Below are positions 15,959 through 25,553 of a stretch of DNA of 64,000 nt, one piece after another. This DNA comes from Kribbella sandramycini (lineage in GTDB: Bacteria > Actinomycetota > Actinomycetes > Propionibacteriales > Kribbellaceae). Location: contig NZ_JABJRC010000001.1 in the NCBI RefSeq assembly GCF_013131805.1, positions 682,001 through 746,000 on the forward strand, written 5' to 3'. Each line of letters opens with the position of its first letter. Position 1 is the first letter of the stretch. The position numbers and the translations under genes are program-made. The notes under the pieces are model-generated. The model worked only from the letters and a program-made list of their open reading frames with translations, made no database searches and had not been told where the DNA came from.

Positions 15959-18031
15959 GTGAACAGACGCCGTGTTTCCGCTGCCCTGGCTGCCGTCGCT
16001 CTGGTGACGACGTCAGCTGTGATCGCCCCCGCCGACGCCGCGCTCCCCCTCGCCCAGCCGCTCGCTCCGCAGCCCGCGGCCAAGGATCCGCGGCCGGTCC
16101 CGGCCAAGTACCCGCAGCTGGCCGCCAAGCCGTATCTCGGCTGGAGCTCGTGGAGCCTGCAGTCGACCAACTACCCGGGTGTGAACCCGGACGGTCCCGG
16201 CAGCTTCATCAGCGAGAAGAACATCCTCGCGCAGGCGAACGCGATGGCGACCAAACTCAAGCCGTTCGGCTACGAGTACATCAACATCGACGCCGGCTGG
16301 CAGGACGGCGGCGACGAGTACGGCCGCCCGGTCGCCAACCTGAAGCGCTTCCCGCGCGGGATGAAGGCCGTCGGCGACGACATCCACAAACTCGGGCTGA
16401 AATTCGGTATCTACACCGTGGTCGGCCTCGGCATGGACGTCTACCGCGAGGGCAACACCCCGATCCACAACGCGCCGGGCTGTTTCACCCGCGACATCGT
16501 CTACCCCGACCTGCGCAAGACCAACGGCTGGGACGCGGCGTACAAGATCAACTACGAGAGCCCCTGCGCCCAGAAGTACGCCGACTCGATCACCAAGCTG
16601 TTCGCGAGCTGGGGCGTCGACTTCATCAAGATGGACGGCGTCGGCCCCGGCTCCTGGAAGGGCGCGCCGGACGACCCGAACCACAACAACACCGAGGACG
16701 TCGAGGCCTGGTGGCGCTCGGTGCAGAACGCCGGCCGCCCGATGCTCTACACCTTGTCGTGGTCGCTCAGCCACCGGTACGCCGAGGTCTGGAAGCAGAA
16801 CTCGAACGGCTGGCGGATCGACACCGACGTCGAGTGCTACTGCGACACGATCGTCCGCTGGGACGGCTCGGTGAAGCAGCGCTGGTGGGACCTCCCGCAG
16901 TGGATCGACGACGCCGGCCCCGGGCACTGGAACAACCTGGACGCGATCAACGTCGGCGTCGGCGAGATGGACGGCCTGAACGAGGCCGAGCGGCAGAGCT
17001 ACATGACGTTCTGGGCGATCAACGCGGCGCCGCTGTTCGTCGGCGACGACATGACCAAGCTGGATGCCTACGGCCTGAAGCTGCTGACCAACCGTGAGGT
17101 GCTCGCGATCAACCAGTCCGCGAACCCGGCCCGCCCGCTGAACCAGGACCAGCTGCAGCAGGTCTGGTACGCCAAGAACGCCGACGGCAGCGTGACGGTC
17201 GGCCTGTTCAACCTGGCCGAGACCCCGGCGACGGTGACCGGCGACTTCGGGCAGCTCGGTATCAACGGCAAGGCGACCGTCCGCGACGTCTGGGCCGACA
17301 AGAACACCCGCAACGTCTCCGGCTCGGTCAGCGCGGCCCTGCCCGCACACGGCTCGAAGCTGTACAAGATCACGCCGAACAACCGGCCCGCGATCGGCGT
17401 CCCGGCCGATCTGACCGCGACCGACGTCAGCCGGACGACGACCACGCTGGCCTGGCAGCCGAGCACGGGCGCGTCGTCGTACAAGATCTTTGCCAACGGC
17501 AAGCAGGTCGCGACCAGCTCGACCCCGAGCGCCGTCGTCACCGGGCTGCTGCCGCAGACGCAGTACACCTTCACGGTCAAGGGCGCGAACGGCCACCGGA
17601 CGTCAGAGGCGAGCGCGCCGATCACGATGCTGACCTCGAAGAACGGCGGACCGGTCCGCTACGAGGCCGAGGCGGCGAACAGCACGCTCACCGGTAACGC
17701 CGGCGCCAACGGCTGCAGCCTCTGTTCCGGCGGCAAGAAGATCGGCAACATCGGGTACGACGCCTCAGTCACGCTGAACGACATCACCGTCCCGAAGACC
17801 GGCACCTACCTGCTGAAGATCGCCTACACCGACGGCGACACCAGCCGGCAGAGCATGCTGACCGTCAACGGCGGCGACAGCTACTGGATCAACTACCACG
17901 GTCTCGGCGACAACGACTGGGGGACGCCGCAGGTCACCTACCTGCCGGTCAAGCTGACGGCCGGCGCCAACGCGCTCAAGATCCACAACCCGTCCGGCTA
18001 CATCGCCGACATCGACTGGATCACCGTCTGA
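15959..18031 (+). CDS. secreted GH27 alpha-galactosidase with FN3 and carbohydrate-binding domains
   Basis: 690 aa. Signal peptide (1-27, ending PADAA), GH27 TIM barrel beginning PYLGWSSWS (about 58-390) and its beta-domain to about 475, one fibronectin III domain (about 480-565) and a C-terminal CBM35/CBM6-like domain (about 570-690, starting VRYEAEAANSTL). The predicted nucleophile is Asp226 in FIKMDGVG and the acid/base Asp290 in WRIDTDVECYC. It should release galactose, or related sugars used by the GH27 family, from plant or fungal polymers outside the cell. Start is GTG at 15959 on a leaderless promoter. Confidence 0.9.
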   Translation: MNRRRVSAALAAVALVTTSAVIAPADAALPLAQPLAPQPAAKDPRPVPAKYPQLAAKPYLGWSSWSLQSTNYPGVNPDGPGSFISEKNILAQANAMATKLKPFGYEYINIDAGWQDGGDEYGRPVANLKRFPRGMKAVGDDIHKLGLKFGIYTVVGLGMDVYREGNTPIHNAPGCFTRDIVYPDLRKTNGWDAAYKINYESPCAQKYADSITKLFASWGVDFIKMDGVGPGSWKGAPDDPNHNNTEDVEAWWRSVQNAGRPMLYTLSWSLSHRYAEVWKQNSNGWRIDTDVECYCDTIVRWDGSVKQRWWDLPQWIDDAGPGHWNNLDAINVGVGEMDGLNEAERQSYMTFWAINAAPLFVGDDMTKLDAYGLKLLTNREVLAINQSANPARPLNQDQLQQVWYAKNADGSVTVGLFNLAETPATVTGDFGQLGINGKATVRDVWADKNTRNVSGSVSAALPAHGSKLYKITPNNRPAIGVPADLTATDVSRTTTTLAWQPSTGASSYKIFANGKQVATSSTPSAVVTGLLPQTQYTFTVKGANGHRTSEASAPITMLTSKNGGPVRYEAEAANSTLTGNAGANGCSLCSGGKKIGNIGYDASVTLNDITVPKTGTYLLKIAYTDGDTSRQSMLTVNGGDSYWINYHGLGDNDWGTPQVTYLPVKLTAGANALKIHNPSGYIADIDWITV

Positions 18032-18035
18032 CCGC

Positions 18036-18809
18036 TCAGATCACGCCAGTGGCGCCACCATCCATCGCGATGATGGCGCCATTGACGTAGCTGGCCTTCG
18101 GCGACGCGAGGAAGACGGCGACGTTCGCGACCTCGGCCGGATCGCCGGCCCGGCCCAAGGGGATGTCGGCAACCATCCCGGCCAGCAGCTCTTCGCGCGG
18201 CCGGCCGCTGGCGCGGGTGGCGGCGTCGAGCCGGTCGTCGACCCGGCCGGTCAGCGTCAGCCCGGGGTTGATCACGTTCACCCGCACCCCCTGCCCGGCG
18301 TACGCCTTGGCGTAGCCCATCGAGGCGAGCATCAGCGCCGCGTTGGCCGCGCCGCCGCCGATGTGCAACGGGTTCGCGGACTTGCCGCCCTGGCCGACGA
18401 CGTTCACGATCGCGCCGCTGCCGCGCTCGGCCATCGGCCGGACGACGGCCTCGGTCGCATGCATGTAGGTGAAGTACTTCGACTCCATCGCGGCGTGCAG
18501 CGTCGTACTGCTCAACTCGTCGACCGGGATCTGCCGGGCCGCGCCCGCGCAGTTGATCAAGATGTCCGGGACGCCGATCCGCGCGAAAGCGGCCGCGGTC
18601 GCCTCGGGGTCGGTCAGGTCGGCGAGCTCGGGGATCAGCTCCAGCCCCTTCGCTGAAAGTTCCTCACGCGCCTTGCCCAGGTGCACCGGGTCGCGTGAGA
18701 TGCCGAACACCGTCGCCCCTTCCCAGGCCAGCGCCTCGGCACAGGCCAGGCCGATGCCCTTGCTCGCACCGGTGACGACGGCAACTTTTCCGGTCAGGTT
18801 CAGGTCCAC
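18036..18809 (-). CDS. SDR-family protein with degenerate catalytic site
   Basis: 257 aa. The nucleotide-binding motif is intact (GASKGIG, 14-20; NCAGA, 86-90). The catalytic residues are not: the segment aligning with Ser reads NVVGQGG, the YxxxK pair is replaced by His149 and Gly153 in NPLHIGGGAANAAL, and the Asn position reads ESKYF. It may bind NAD(P) but lack classical SDR chemistry, or use His149. GTG at 18809 follows GAGGAG at 7 nt. It converges on the GH27 gene with only 4 bp between stops; no functional link is evident. Confidence 0.82.
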   Translation of the reverse strand: MDLNLTGKVAVVTGASKGIGLACAEALAWEGATVFGISRDPVHLGKAREELSAKGLELIPELADLTDPEATAAAFARIGVPDILINCAGAARQIPVDELSSTTLHAAMESKYFTYMHATEAVVRPMAERGSGAIVNVVGQGGKSANPLHIGGGAANAALMLASMGYAKAYAGQGVRVNVINPGLTLTGRVDDRLDAATRASGRPREELLAGMVADIPLGRAGDPAEVANVAVFLASPKASYVNGAIIAMDGGATGVI

Positions 18810-18949
18810 TGCTGCACTCCTCGATGCTGCTGGCAACGAATTCGCATTTTTCCTTTTTCCGGCTTGAACGGGCCAGTACGATCAGTAATCAGATCGACAC
18901 TCTTTGTTTCGACGCCAGATGCCGAGAGCACCAGACGCCGGAGGGACCC

Positions 18950-21163
18950 GTGCCGACCATGTCCACTTCCCATTCACCGCCCCCTTCCAGTGCTGCGCCC
19001 GATGCCAGCCGCTGGAAGTCCATCCTTCACCATGACCTACCGGCTTCGCTGGTGGTCTTCCTGATCGCAATACCGCTCTCCCTGGGGATCGCCGCAGCTT
19101 CCGGCGCGCCCCTGATCGCGGGCCTCGTGGCCGCGGTCGTCGGTGGGGTGGTCGCCGGCGCGCTCGGCGGCTCCGCCCTCCAGGTCAGCGGCCCGGCCGC
19201 GGGCCTGACCGTCGTCGTCGCGGGTCTCGTCAGCCAGTTCGGCTGGCCGGCGACCGCGGCCATCACCTGCGCGGCCGGCCTCGTCCAGATCTTGCTGGGC
19301 GTGACCAAGATCGGCCGGCTCGCGCTCTCGCTGTCGCCCGCCGTGGTGCACGGCATGCTCGCCGGGATCGGCGTCACGATCGCCGTCCAGCAGCTGCACG
19401 TGGTGCTCGGCGGCCAGGCCCAGAGCTCCCTGATCGCGAACCTCGCCGCCTTACCCGGCCGACTGGTCGCGCATCACCCCCACTCGGTGCTGATCGGTGT
19501 CCTCACCGTCGCCATCCTGCTCGCCTGGCCCAGACTGCCCAAGGTGAAGGTCGTTCCGGCCCCGCTGGTCGCCGTCGTCGCGGTGACCGCGCTGGCGGCG
19601 GTCTCGATGCCCGACGTCACCCGCGTCAACCTGCCCGGCCAGCCGCTCCAGGAGCTGATCCCGCCGGCGCTGCCGGAGGGTACACCGTGGGCGATCGTCG
19701 CCGCAGTCCTCACGGTCGCGCTGGTCGCCAGTGTGGAGTCGCTGCTGTCGGCGGTCGCCGTCGACAAGTTGCACAACGGCAAACGCGCCGACCTCGACCG
19801 CGAGCTGGTCGGGCAGGGCGCGGCCAACGCGGTGTCCGGCGCTCTCGGTGGGATGCCGGTCACCGGGGTGATCGTGCGCAGCTCGACCAACGTGGCGGCC
19901 GGGGCGAAGTCCCGGGCGTCCGCGATCCTGCACGGCATCTGGATCGCGGCGTTCGTACTGGCCGCCGGCTCGATGCTCGAGCTGATCCCGATGGCCGCGC
20001 TGGCCGGCGTTCTACTGGTCACCGGTCTGCGGTTGGTGCAGATGGCCCACATCCGCACCCTGCGCCGGCACGACGAGTTGCTCGTCTACGTCGTGACCGC
20101 GGGCGGCGTCGCCGTCCTCGGGCTCGCCGAGGGTGTGCTGATCGGCCTGGCGCTCGCGCTCGGCCGGGTGCTGTACCGGTTGGCCAAGGCAACGGTCACC
20201 GCGACCGAGGAGAACGGCGAGTGGACCGTCCGGATCCGCGGCACGCTGGTGTTCCTCGGTGTCGCGTCGCTGGTCCGTACCTTGCGATCGATCCCGGCCG
20301 GCGCGCACGTCCGGATCGAGCTCAGCGTCGACCATCTCGACCACGCCGCCTACGAAGCGATCGAGGACTGGCGCCGCGGGCACATCGCGCGCGGCGGCTC
20401 GGTCGACCTGAACCGGATGGCGTTCCGGGCCGCCCTGCGCCCGGATTCGGCCCGCCGGCTGCTCCCCTGGCAACCCCAGGTGATCGCCGAGCCGGACCAC
20501 CGGGTCTCGATGCTGGACGGGATCCGCGCCTTCGAGGAGGCGGCCGACCAGATCCGGCCGATGCTGGCCAAACTCGCCGCCGAGGGGCAGCGGCCGACGC
20601 AGCTGTTCATCACCTGCGCAGACTCGCGGATCGTGCCGAACATGATCACCACGACCGGCCCGGGCGACCAGTTCTGCGTCCGCAACGTCGGCAACCTGGT
20701 GCCGCCGAACGGCTCGAACAGCAACTCCGTCGATGCCGCGATCGAGTACGCCGTCGAGGTGCTCGGCGTCAGCTCGATCGTCGTCTGCGGCCACTCGCAC
20801 TGCGGGGCCGCCGCGGCCGCGCTGAAGGGTGACGCCCCCGGCGGCACCGGCCTGCAGAACTGGCTGCGCCACCTCGAGCCGTCCGTCCGCCGGGCGGTCG
20901 GGATGCCGGACGTCGTCGATCCGGCGACCGGCTCGACGCTCTCCCCCGCCGACAAACTCTCCGTGGCGAACGTCGGCGTCCAGCTCACCAACCTGCGCAG
21001 CTTCCCCTGCGTCCGCAAAGCCGAGGCCGAAGGCCGCCTTGAGCTGATCGGGATCTGGTTCGACATCGGCGCGGCCGCGGCCCGCCTGGTCCTGGACCGC
21101 GATCCCTACCTGGTCCGCGCCGACGAAGAGCTCGCCACCGCGGGCCGACGCTCGGCTCGCTGA
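18950..21163 (+). CDS. SulP bicarbonate transporter fused to beta-carbonic anhydrase
   Basis: 737 aa. SulP transporter domain (about 20-400, 10-12 helices, starting LPASLVVFLIAIPLSLGIA), a short STAS-like segment (about 420-490, VRIRGTLVFLGVASLVRTL), then a complete beta-carbonic anhydrase domain (about 525-715). Zinc ligands are visible: Cys556 with Asp558 and Arg560 in CADSR, His615 and Cys618 in CGHSHCG. The fusion should couple bicarbonate uptake to CO2 interconversion at the membrane. GTG at 18950 has GGAGG 5 nt upstream; the ATG three codons on is the alternative. A terminator follows. Confidence 0.92.
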   Translation: MPTMSTSHSPPPSSAAPDASRWKSILHHDLPASLVVFLIAIPLSLGIAAASGAPLIAGLVAAVVGGVVAGALGGSALQVSGPAAGLTVVVAGLVSQFGWPATAAITCAAGLVQILLGVTKIGRLALSLSPAVVHGMLAGIGVTIAVQQLHVVLGGQAQSSLIANLAALPGRLVAHHPHSVLIGVLTVAILLAWPRLPKVKVVPAPLVAVVAVTALAAVSMPDVTRVNLPGQPLQELIPPALPEGTPWAIVAAVLTVALVASVESLLSAVAVDKLHNGKRADLDRELVGQGAANAVSGALGGMPVTGVIVRSSTNVAAGAKSRASAILHGIWIAAFVLAAGSMLELIPMAALAGVLLVTGLRLVQMAHIRTLRRHDELLVYVVTAGGVAVLGLAEGVLIGLALALGRVLYRLAKATVTATEENGEWTVRIRGTLVFLGVASLVRTLRSIPAGAHVRIELSVDHLDHAAYEAIEDWRRGHIARGGSVDLNRMAFRAALRPDSARRLLPWQPQVIAEPDHRVSMLDGIRAFEEAADQIRPMLAKLAAEGQRPTQLFITCADSRIVPNMITTTGPGDQFCVRNVGNLVPPNGSNSNSVDAAIEYAVEVLGVSSIVVCGHSHCGAAAAALKGDAPGGTGLQNWLRHLEPSVRRAVGMPDVVDPATGSTLSPADKLSVANVGVQLTNLRSFPCVRKAEAEGRLELIGIWFDIGAAAARLVLDRDPYLVRADEELATAGRRSAR

Positions 21164-21166
21164 GAC

Positions 21167-21208
21167 GGAAGGCCCCCGGTGTCACTGGCGTCGCACCGGG
21201 GGCCTTCC
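21167..21208. terminator. bidirectional terminator after SulP-carbonic anhydrase gene
   Basis: Perfect 15-bp arms GGAAGGCCCCCGGTG and complement, 12-nt loop, between convergent stop codons. Confidence 0.88.
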
Positions 21209-21210
21209 CC

Positions 21211-22068
21211 TCAACGCACCTCGATCGGCGCAGCCTGATACGTGTTGCAGGCGGCCGGCCCGGCCGCATCCAGGCCCTTGACCGCCCACGTCTGCCGCGT
21301 CGTGCCCTGGCCGTGATCACTGGCCGGATCCTCGAACCAGGTGAAGACCTCGTTCCACCGCTGGACCCAGTGCGCGTCGATCCCGAAGGACTTCTTCGCC
21401 GCGCCGAGAAAGGCGCCGCCGAGACAATCCGCCTGGAGCTCCATCCGGCGATTCTCCTGCCAGCGCGCGTCGACTCCGTTGAGGGTGGCGTCGCGCTCGT
21501 ACTTCGCCGCGAACACTCCGGTCAGCGCCTGGAGATGATGCCCGTACTCGTGCGCGATCAGGAACGCGCGGAACACCCGATTCAGCTCGGGATCCTTTTT
21601 CTCCAGGTCGAGATCCAGCTCAGCGACGATGTAGATGTGCCCGTCCTGGTAGTAGCCGGCGTTGTCGCTGTAGCCGGAGGGCATCCGCGGCAGCACCGAC
21701 AGCCGCGGCCCCCGAAAACTGAAGCCGGCTTTCCGGACGACCGGACCCCACGCCTTGTTCAAGCAGTCGACGAGTTGCGCGTAGTACTCCTGCAGCAGTT
21801 CGACGGTGTCGAACGTCCCGGCGGGCTCGGTGCAGGTCGACGTCAACTGGCCTGCGGTGAAGATGCGGTTCTTCACCAGCGCGGCGGGCTGCGGCGGCAC
21901 GGGGACCGGCGTACCAGGCACATTCGGAGCCGCTGACGGCAGCTGCGAACGCAGCGCAGCGGCCTCGGACGCCGCTGCCTCCTCCGGACTCTGCGCGTGA
22001 CCACTACGGGCCCCGCAGCCGACCAGCAGCAGGACGGCGCACAGCAGAATAGGCCCCCAGGTCTTCAC
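21211..22068 (-). CDS. putative neutral zinc metallopeptidase lipoprotein
   Basis: 285 aa. Lipoprotein signal ending LLLVGC, a Ser/Ala/Pro linker, then a YpfJ-type neutral zinc metallopeptidase domain with the zinc motif AHEYGHHLQAL and a downstream helix RRMELQADCLGGAFLG that supplies a further acidic ligand. It would act outside the membrane. GTG at 22068 is the best start; no ribosome-binding site, but TAAAGT lies 8 nt upstream. The next gene is divergent. Confidence 0.82.
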   Translation of the reverse strand: MKTWGPILLCAVLLLVGCGARSGHAQSPEEAAASEAAALRSQLPSAAPNVPGTPVPVPPQPAALVKNRIFTAGQLTSTCTEPAGTFDTVELLQEYYAQLVDCLNKAWGPVVRKAGFSFRGPRLSVLPRMPSGYSDNAGYYQDGHIYIVAELDLDLEKKDPELNRVFRAFLIAHEYGHHLQALTGVFAAKYERDATLNGVDARWQENRRMELQADCLGGAFLGAAKKSFGIDAHWVQRWNEVFTWFEDPASDHGQGTTRQTWAVKGLDAAGPAACNTYQAAPIEVR

Positions 22069-22139
22069 GCGACCAGACTTTACTGAACCGCCACGCCATG
22101 GCGGCCGCACGATTCGCGCATGTCAACGATTATCGACGT

Positions 22140-23315
22140 ATGCGGATCAGTCGAATGTTGTTCACCGTCGGCCTGTTGATCGGTGTGCTCAGCGCGCCGA
22201 CGGCTCAGGCGGCGGCGACGTTTCCCCGGATTGATGCGTCCGGTTTTCAGCTCGTCTCGGGTGACACGTTCGCGACGTACGCCGCGCGGGTGGCTCAGCT
22301 GGAGACGAAACCGCAGCTCGCGCCGGTCGGCGTGACCGACGTGCTCGCCGCGTCCAACCGGACCGGCCGCCCGTTGTGTCACTCGACGTACCTGAACGCC
22401 GCGCTGAACCCGAAGGGGTTCTGCTGGCAGGACGGCGAGGACGACGACCTGAACGTCTGGATCCCGCAGGGGTTGTCCGGATCGGGTGATGCCCAGCCCG
22501 CCGGCGGGGCGCGCCGGGTGGTGGTCGCGAGCTGGCACAACAGCGGCGACACCGCGATCCGGGTCTCGTTCCTGGACGTCGCGACCAACAAGTACCGGCA
22601 TGTGTTGCTCGTCGAGCCGACCGCCGACGGGAACTTCCAGGCGATCGCCGGGCACGGGCACGGGCTGTACTGGTCCGGCAACCTGCTCGTCGTGGCGACC
22701 GGCGGCGCCGTCCTGCGGGTCTTCGACCTGCGGCATATCTGGCGCACCGACACCAGCACCGGCGAGGTCGGATTAGGTGCCGACGGCAAGTACCACGCGC
22801 TTTGGCACGCGTTCGCGCTCCCCCAGGTCGGCGCCTACTGGTACGCCGGGGGCGGGTGCGCGTCGACGTCCGGCGTCCGGCCCTGTTTCGCCAGCCTCGC
22901 CCTCGACCACGCCGGGACCGGCTCGTTCGTCGCGGTCGAGCACACCACCCGCGGCGGCGGCCGGATCGTCCGCTGGCCGCTCGACAAGGCGACCGGGCTA
23001 CCGCGGGCCGGGACGGACGGCGTCGTCCGCGCGATCGAGGCCTTCAACTCCCCGGTCTGGGGGATGCAGGGCGCGGTGTCGTACAACAACAAGTTCGTGA
23101 TCGCGGGCGTCTGCCCGGAGTACGCGGACGACATCGGCAACGGCGTCGACTACCCGAGCTGCCTGCACACCGGCACCGGCGGGACGTCGACGTCGGTGTG
23201 GACGAAAGCGCCCAAGAACACCGAGAACCTGTCGTACTGGCCGGCCACCGGCGAGCTGTGGGTGATGAACGAGCAACTGCGCGAACGCGTGACCGTGCAC
23301 ATCCCATTTCCGTAG
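22140..23315 (+). CDS. secreted protein of unknown function
   Basis: 391 aa. Signal peptide MRISRMLFTVGLLIGVLSAP with cleavage near AQAAA, then a wholly extracellular domain rich in beta-strands and Cys pairs (PLCHSTY, KGFCWQDGED, GGGCASTSGVRPCFAS, AGVCPEY, YPSCLHTG). Repeated YWSGNLLVVATGG and SYNNKFVIAG segments suggest a beta-propeller. No enzyme motif is recognised. ATG at 22140 is chosen because it starts the signal peptide; there is no ribosome-binding site, and GATTAT 6 nt upstream may be a leaderless -10. Kept 18 bp from the next gene, so possibly co-transcribed with it. Confidence 0.75.
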   Translation: MRISRMLFTVGLLIGVLSAPTAQAAATFPRIDASGFQLVSGDTFATYAARVAQLETKPQLAPVGVTDVLAASNRTGRPLCHSTYLNAALNPKGFCWQDGEDDDLNVWIPQGLSGSGDAQPAGGARRVVVASWHNSGDTAIRVSFLDVATNKYRHVLLVEPTADGNFQAIAGHGHGLYWSGNLLVVATGGAVLRVFDLRHIWRTDTSTGEVGLGADGKYHALWHAFALPQVGAYWYAGGGCASTSGVRPCFASLALDHAGTGSFVAVEHTTRGGGRIVRWPLDKATGLPRAGTDGVVRAIEAFNSPVWGMQGAVSYNNKFVIAGVCPEYADDIGNGVDYPSCLHTGTGGTSTSVWTKAPKNTENLSYWPATGELWVMNEQLRERVTVHIPFP

Positions 23316-23333
23316 TACTGCAAGGATGGGCGG

Positions 23334-24038
23334 GTGAGTGAGTTCTGGGACAGCATCACGTCGGCACAGCCGGAGCCATCGCTCCGCGTGGTGATCGGGA
23401 CCGGGGTGGCCGCCTTGCTCCTGATCGCCTGGCGGCCGATCTGGCGGCACACGCGGCAGGTCGTGACGATCGCGCACGAAGGGGCGCACGGTCTGATCGC
23501 GGCGCTGGTCGGGCGGAAGCTCTCGGGGATCCGCCTGCACTCCGACACCTCCGGTGTGACGGCATCCCGCGGTAAACCGACCGGTGCGGGGATGATCGCC
23601 GTCCTGCTGGCCGGGTATCCCGGGCCGGCGCTGTTCGGCCTCGCCGCGGCGTTCGTGCTCAGCCGCGGGTACGCCGTCGCGCTGCTGTGGGGGCTGCTCG
23701 TCGCGCTGGTGATCCTGCTCCTGCAGATCCGGAACCTGTTCGGCCTCTGGTCGGTGCTCGTGTTCGGCGCGATCGTCTTCGGCGTCACCTGGTGGGGCTC
23801 GCCGTTGGTGCAGTCCGCCTTCGCGCATCTGCTGACCTGGTTCCTGCTGCTCGCCGCGCCGCGGGCCGTGCTCGAACTGCAGCACTCGCGCCGCGGTGGT
23901 CAGGGCCGGAGCTCGGACGCCGATCAGCTGCGCCGGCTCACCGGCGTACCGGCGTTACTGTGGGTCGGGGCGTTCGGTCTCGTCACGCTGGCGTGCCTCG
24001 CCGTTGGAGTCGTGTGGTCCGGGGTACTGCCCGGATAA
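23334..24038 (+). CDS. M50-family membrane metallopeptidase
   Basis: 234 aa with about six membrane helices. The zinc motif HEGAH is in VTIAHEGAHGLIAAL, preceded by a membrane segment, as in the M50B-like family of intramembrane or membrane-embedded proteases. A second ligand Asp is not obvious. GTG at 23334 follows AAGGATGGGCGG. Starts 18 bp after the secreted-protein gene and ends 22 bp before the DinB gene; the three may form one transcript. Confidence 0.8.
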   Translation: MSEFWDSITSAQPEPSLRVVIGTGVAALLLIAWRPIWRHTRQVVTIAHEGAHGLIAALVGRKLSGIRLHSDTSGVTASRGKPTGAGMIAVLLAGYPGPALFGLAAAFVLSRGYAVALLWGLLVALVILLLQIRNLFGLWSVLVFGAIVFGVTWWGSPLVQSAFAHLLTWFLLLAAPRAVLELQHSRRGGQGRSSDADQLRRLTGVPALLWVGAFGLVTLACLAVGVVWSGVLPG

Positions 24039-24060
24039 CAGTGTCTCGAGGAGGATCGTG

Positions 24061-24561
24061 ATGAAGTCGAGCGAGATCTTGATCGACGGGTTCAGCCGGG
24101 TGCAGGAGCAGGTGCACGCCGTTCTCGGCGGGATCGACGAGAAGGCGCTGACGGCCCGGCCGTCGGACACGGCGAACTCGATCGCCTGGCTGATCTGGCA
24201 TCTGACCCGGATCCAGGACGACCACCTCGCCGACGCCGCCGGGCACGAGCAGGTACACACCGCCGACGGCTGGCACGCGCGCCTCGGCCTGCCGTTCGAT
24301 GCGGCCGACACCGGTTATGACCACAGCTCCGAGCAGGTCGGTCAGGTTGTGCTGTCGGCCGAGTTGCTGCGCGGGTACTACGACGCCGTCCACGCCCGCA
24401 CGCTCGACTTCCTTCGTCTGCTCACCGAGCCCGAGCTGGACCGGATCGTCGACACCCGGTGGAATCCGCCGGTGACGCTCGCTGTCCGCCTGGTCAGCGT
24501 GCTGGACGACGACCTCGAGCACATCGGGCAGGCGGCGTACGTGAAGGGCCTGGTCAGCTAG
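24061..24561 (+). CDS. DinB-family protein (mycothiol-transferase-like)
   Basis: 166 aa four-helix bundle. Metal-ligand histidines are placed as in DinB/DUF664 proteins: WHLTRIQDDHL (His and the following His) and DDDLEHIGQAAYVKGL near the C-terminus. In actinobacteria this group includes mycothiol-dependent thiol transferases. ATG at 24061 follows GAGGAGGATC. Its TAG lies in the GCTAGA duplicated by insertion of the adjacent IS element; before the insertion it shared CTAG with the stop codon of the convergent lipoprotein gene now at 25679. Confidence 0.85.
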   Translation: MKSSEILIDGFSRVQEQVHAVLGGIDEKALTARPSDTANSIAWLIWHLTRIQDDHLADAAGHEQVHTADGWHARLGLPFDAADTGYDHSSEQVGQVVLSAELLRGYYDAVHARTLDFLRLLTEPELDRIVDTRWNPPVTLAVRLVSVLDDDLEHIGQAAYVKGLVS

Positions 24562-24562
24562 A
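24557..24562. repeat. target-site duplication, left copy
   Basis: GCTAGA directly before the left end of the IS element. It holds the TAG stop of the DinB gene on the plus strand and, read on the minus strand, the TAG stop of the transposase. Confidence 0.93.
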
Positions 24563-25553
24563 TGTACTGACCAGGCAGGTTGGTTAAGCGGGTGATGGGC
24601 GGGGTGTTGCCGATTGCGGTGTGGGGTCGGTGGTGGTTGTAGTGGTGGAGCCAGGCTGGTAGGGCGTCGCGGCGGTCTTGTTCGGTGAGGTAGAGCTGTT
24701 TGAAGGCCCAGCCGTCGGCGAGGGTTCGGTGGAAGCGTTCGATTTTGCCGTTGGTCTGTGGCCGGTAGGGCCTGGTCTTCTTGGGGTTGATGCCGAGCTC
24801 GGTGCAGGTGTCGCGCCAGAGGTTGGAGCGGTAGGCCGAGCCGTTGTCGGACAGGACGCGTTCGATGGTGGTGATGCCGCGGTCGGCGAACCAGGCGACC
24901 GCGGCGCGGAGTACTGCGGTCGCGGTGGCGGCTGTTTCGTCGTCGTGGATTTCGGCGTAGGCGACTCGGGAGTGGTCGTCGATGACGGTGTGGACGAACG
25001 CGGTGCCGATCTTGTTGTTGGAGTGTTTGGTGCGGGGTTTGCCGGTGGTCGCGGTGCGGTTCTTGCCGCCTTGCTCGCGGCCGACGTAGCGCCAGCCGCC
25101 GCCGTCGGGGATGTTGCCGAGTTTCTTGACGTCGACGTGGAGCATCGCGCCGGGGTGGGGGTGTTCGTAGCGGCGGACCGGTTCGCCGGTGATCCGGTCC
25201 AGGTGGGACAGGCGGTTGAGCCGGCAGCGGACCAGTACGGCGTGCACGGTCGAGGCCGGTATGCCGGTCTGGTCGGCGAGCTGAACCGGGCCGAGGCGGT
25301 GCCGGCGGCGGAGGCTGACGATGCGGCGGACGACGTCCGGCGGGGTCTTGCGGGGCTGGTGATGTGGGTGCGACGAGCGGTCGGTCATGCCGGCCGGTCC
25401 GTGTTCGCGGTACCGGTCGGCCCAGCGTTTCGCCGTCGGCCAGGCGACCTCGAAACGTTCAGCTGCTCTGGCGATCGGCCATCGGTCGTCCACGATCAGA
25501 CGCGCCAGCCGAAGACGTGCGCGAGGGGTCAAAGCAGCGTTAGCGTGGGACAC
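24558..25553 (-). CDS. IS481-family transposase
   Basis: 331 aa. N-terminal HTH region (TPRARLRLARLIV, WPIARAAERFEVAWPTAKRW), then an RNase-H-like DDE domain: Asp141 in MLHVDVKKLG, Asp236 in VLSDNGSAY, Glu272 in NGKIERFHR, giving the canonical D-94-D-35-E spacing. Start is GTG at 25553 (VSHANAALTP) with AGGAG 6 nt upstream; an upstream GTG at 25616 is unlikely. The reading frame runs through the terminal inverted repeat and ends at TAG in the flanking target duplication, so the element itself has no stop codon. The ribosome-binding site lies in a 13-bp inverted repeat. Confidence 0.95.
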   Translation of the reverse strand: MSHANAALTPRARLRLARLIVDDRWPIARAAERFEVAWPTAKRWADRYREHGPAGMTDRSSHPHHQPRKTPPDVVRRIVSLRRRHRLGPVQLADQTGIPASTVHAVLVRCRLNRLSHLDRITGEPVRRYEHPHPGAMLHVDVKKLGNIPDGGGWRYVGREQGGKNRTATTGKPRTKHSNNKIGTAFVHTVIDDHSRVAYAEIHDDETAATATAVLRAAVAWFADRGITTIERVLSDNGSAYRSNLWRDTCTELGINPKKTRPYRPQTNGKIERFHRTLADGWAFKQLYLTEQDRRDALPAWLHHYNHHRPHTAIGNTPPITRLTNLPGQYI

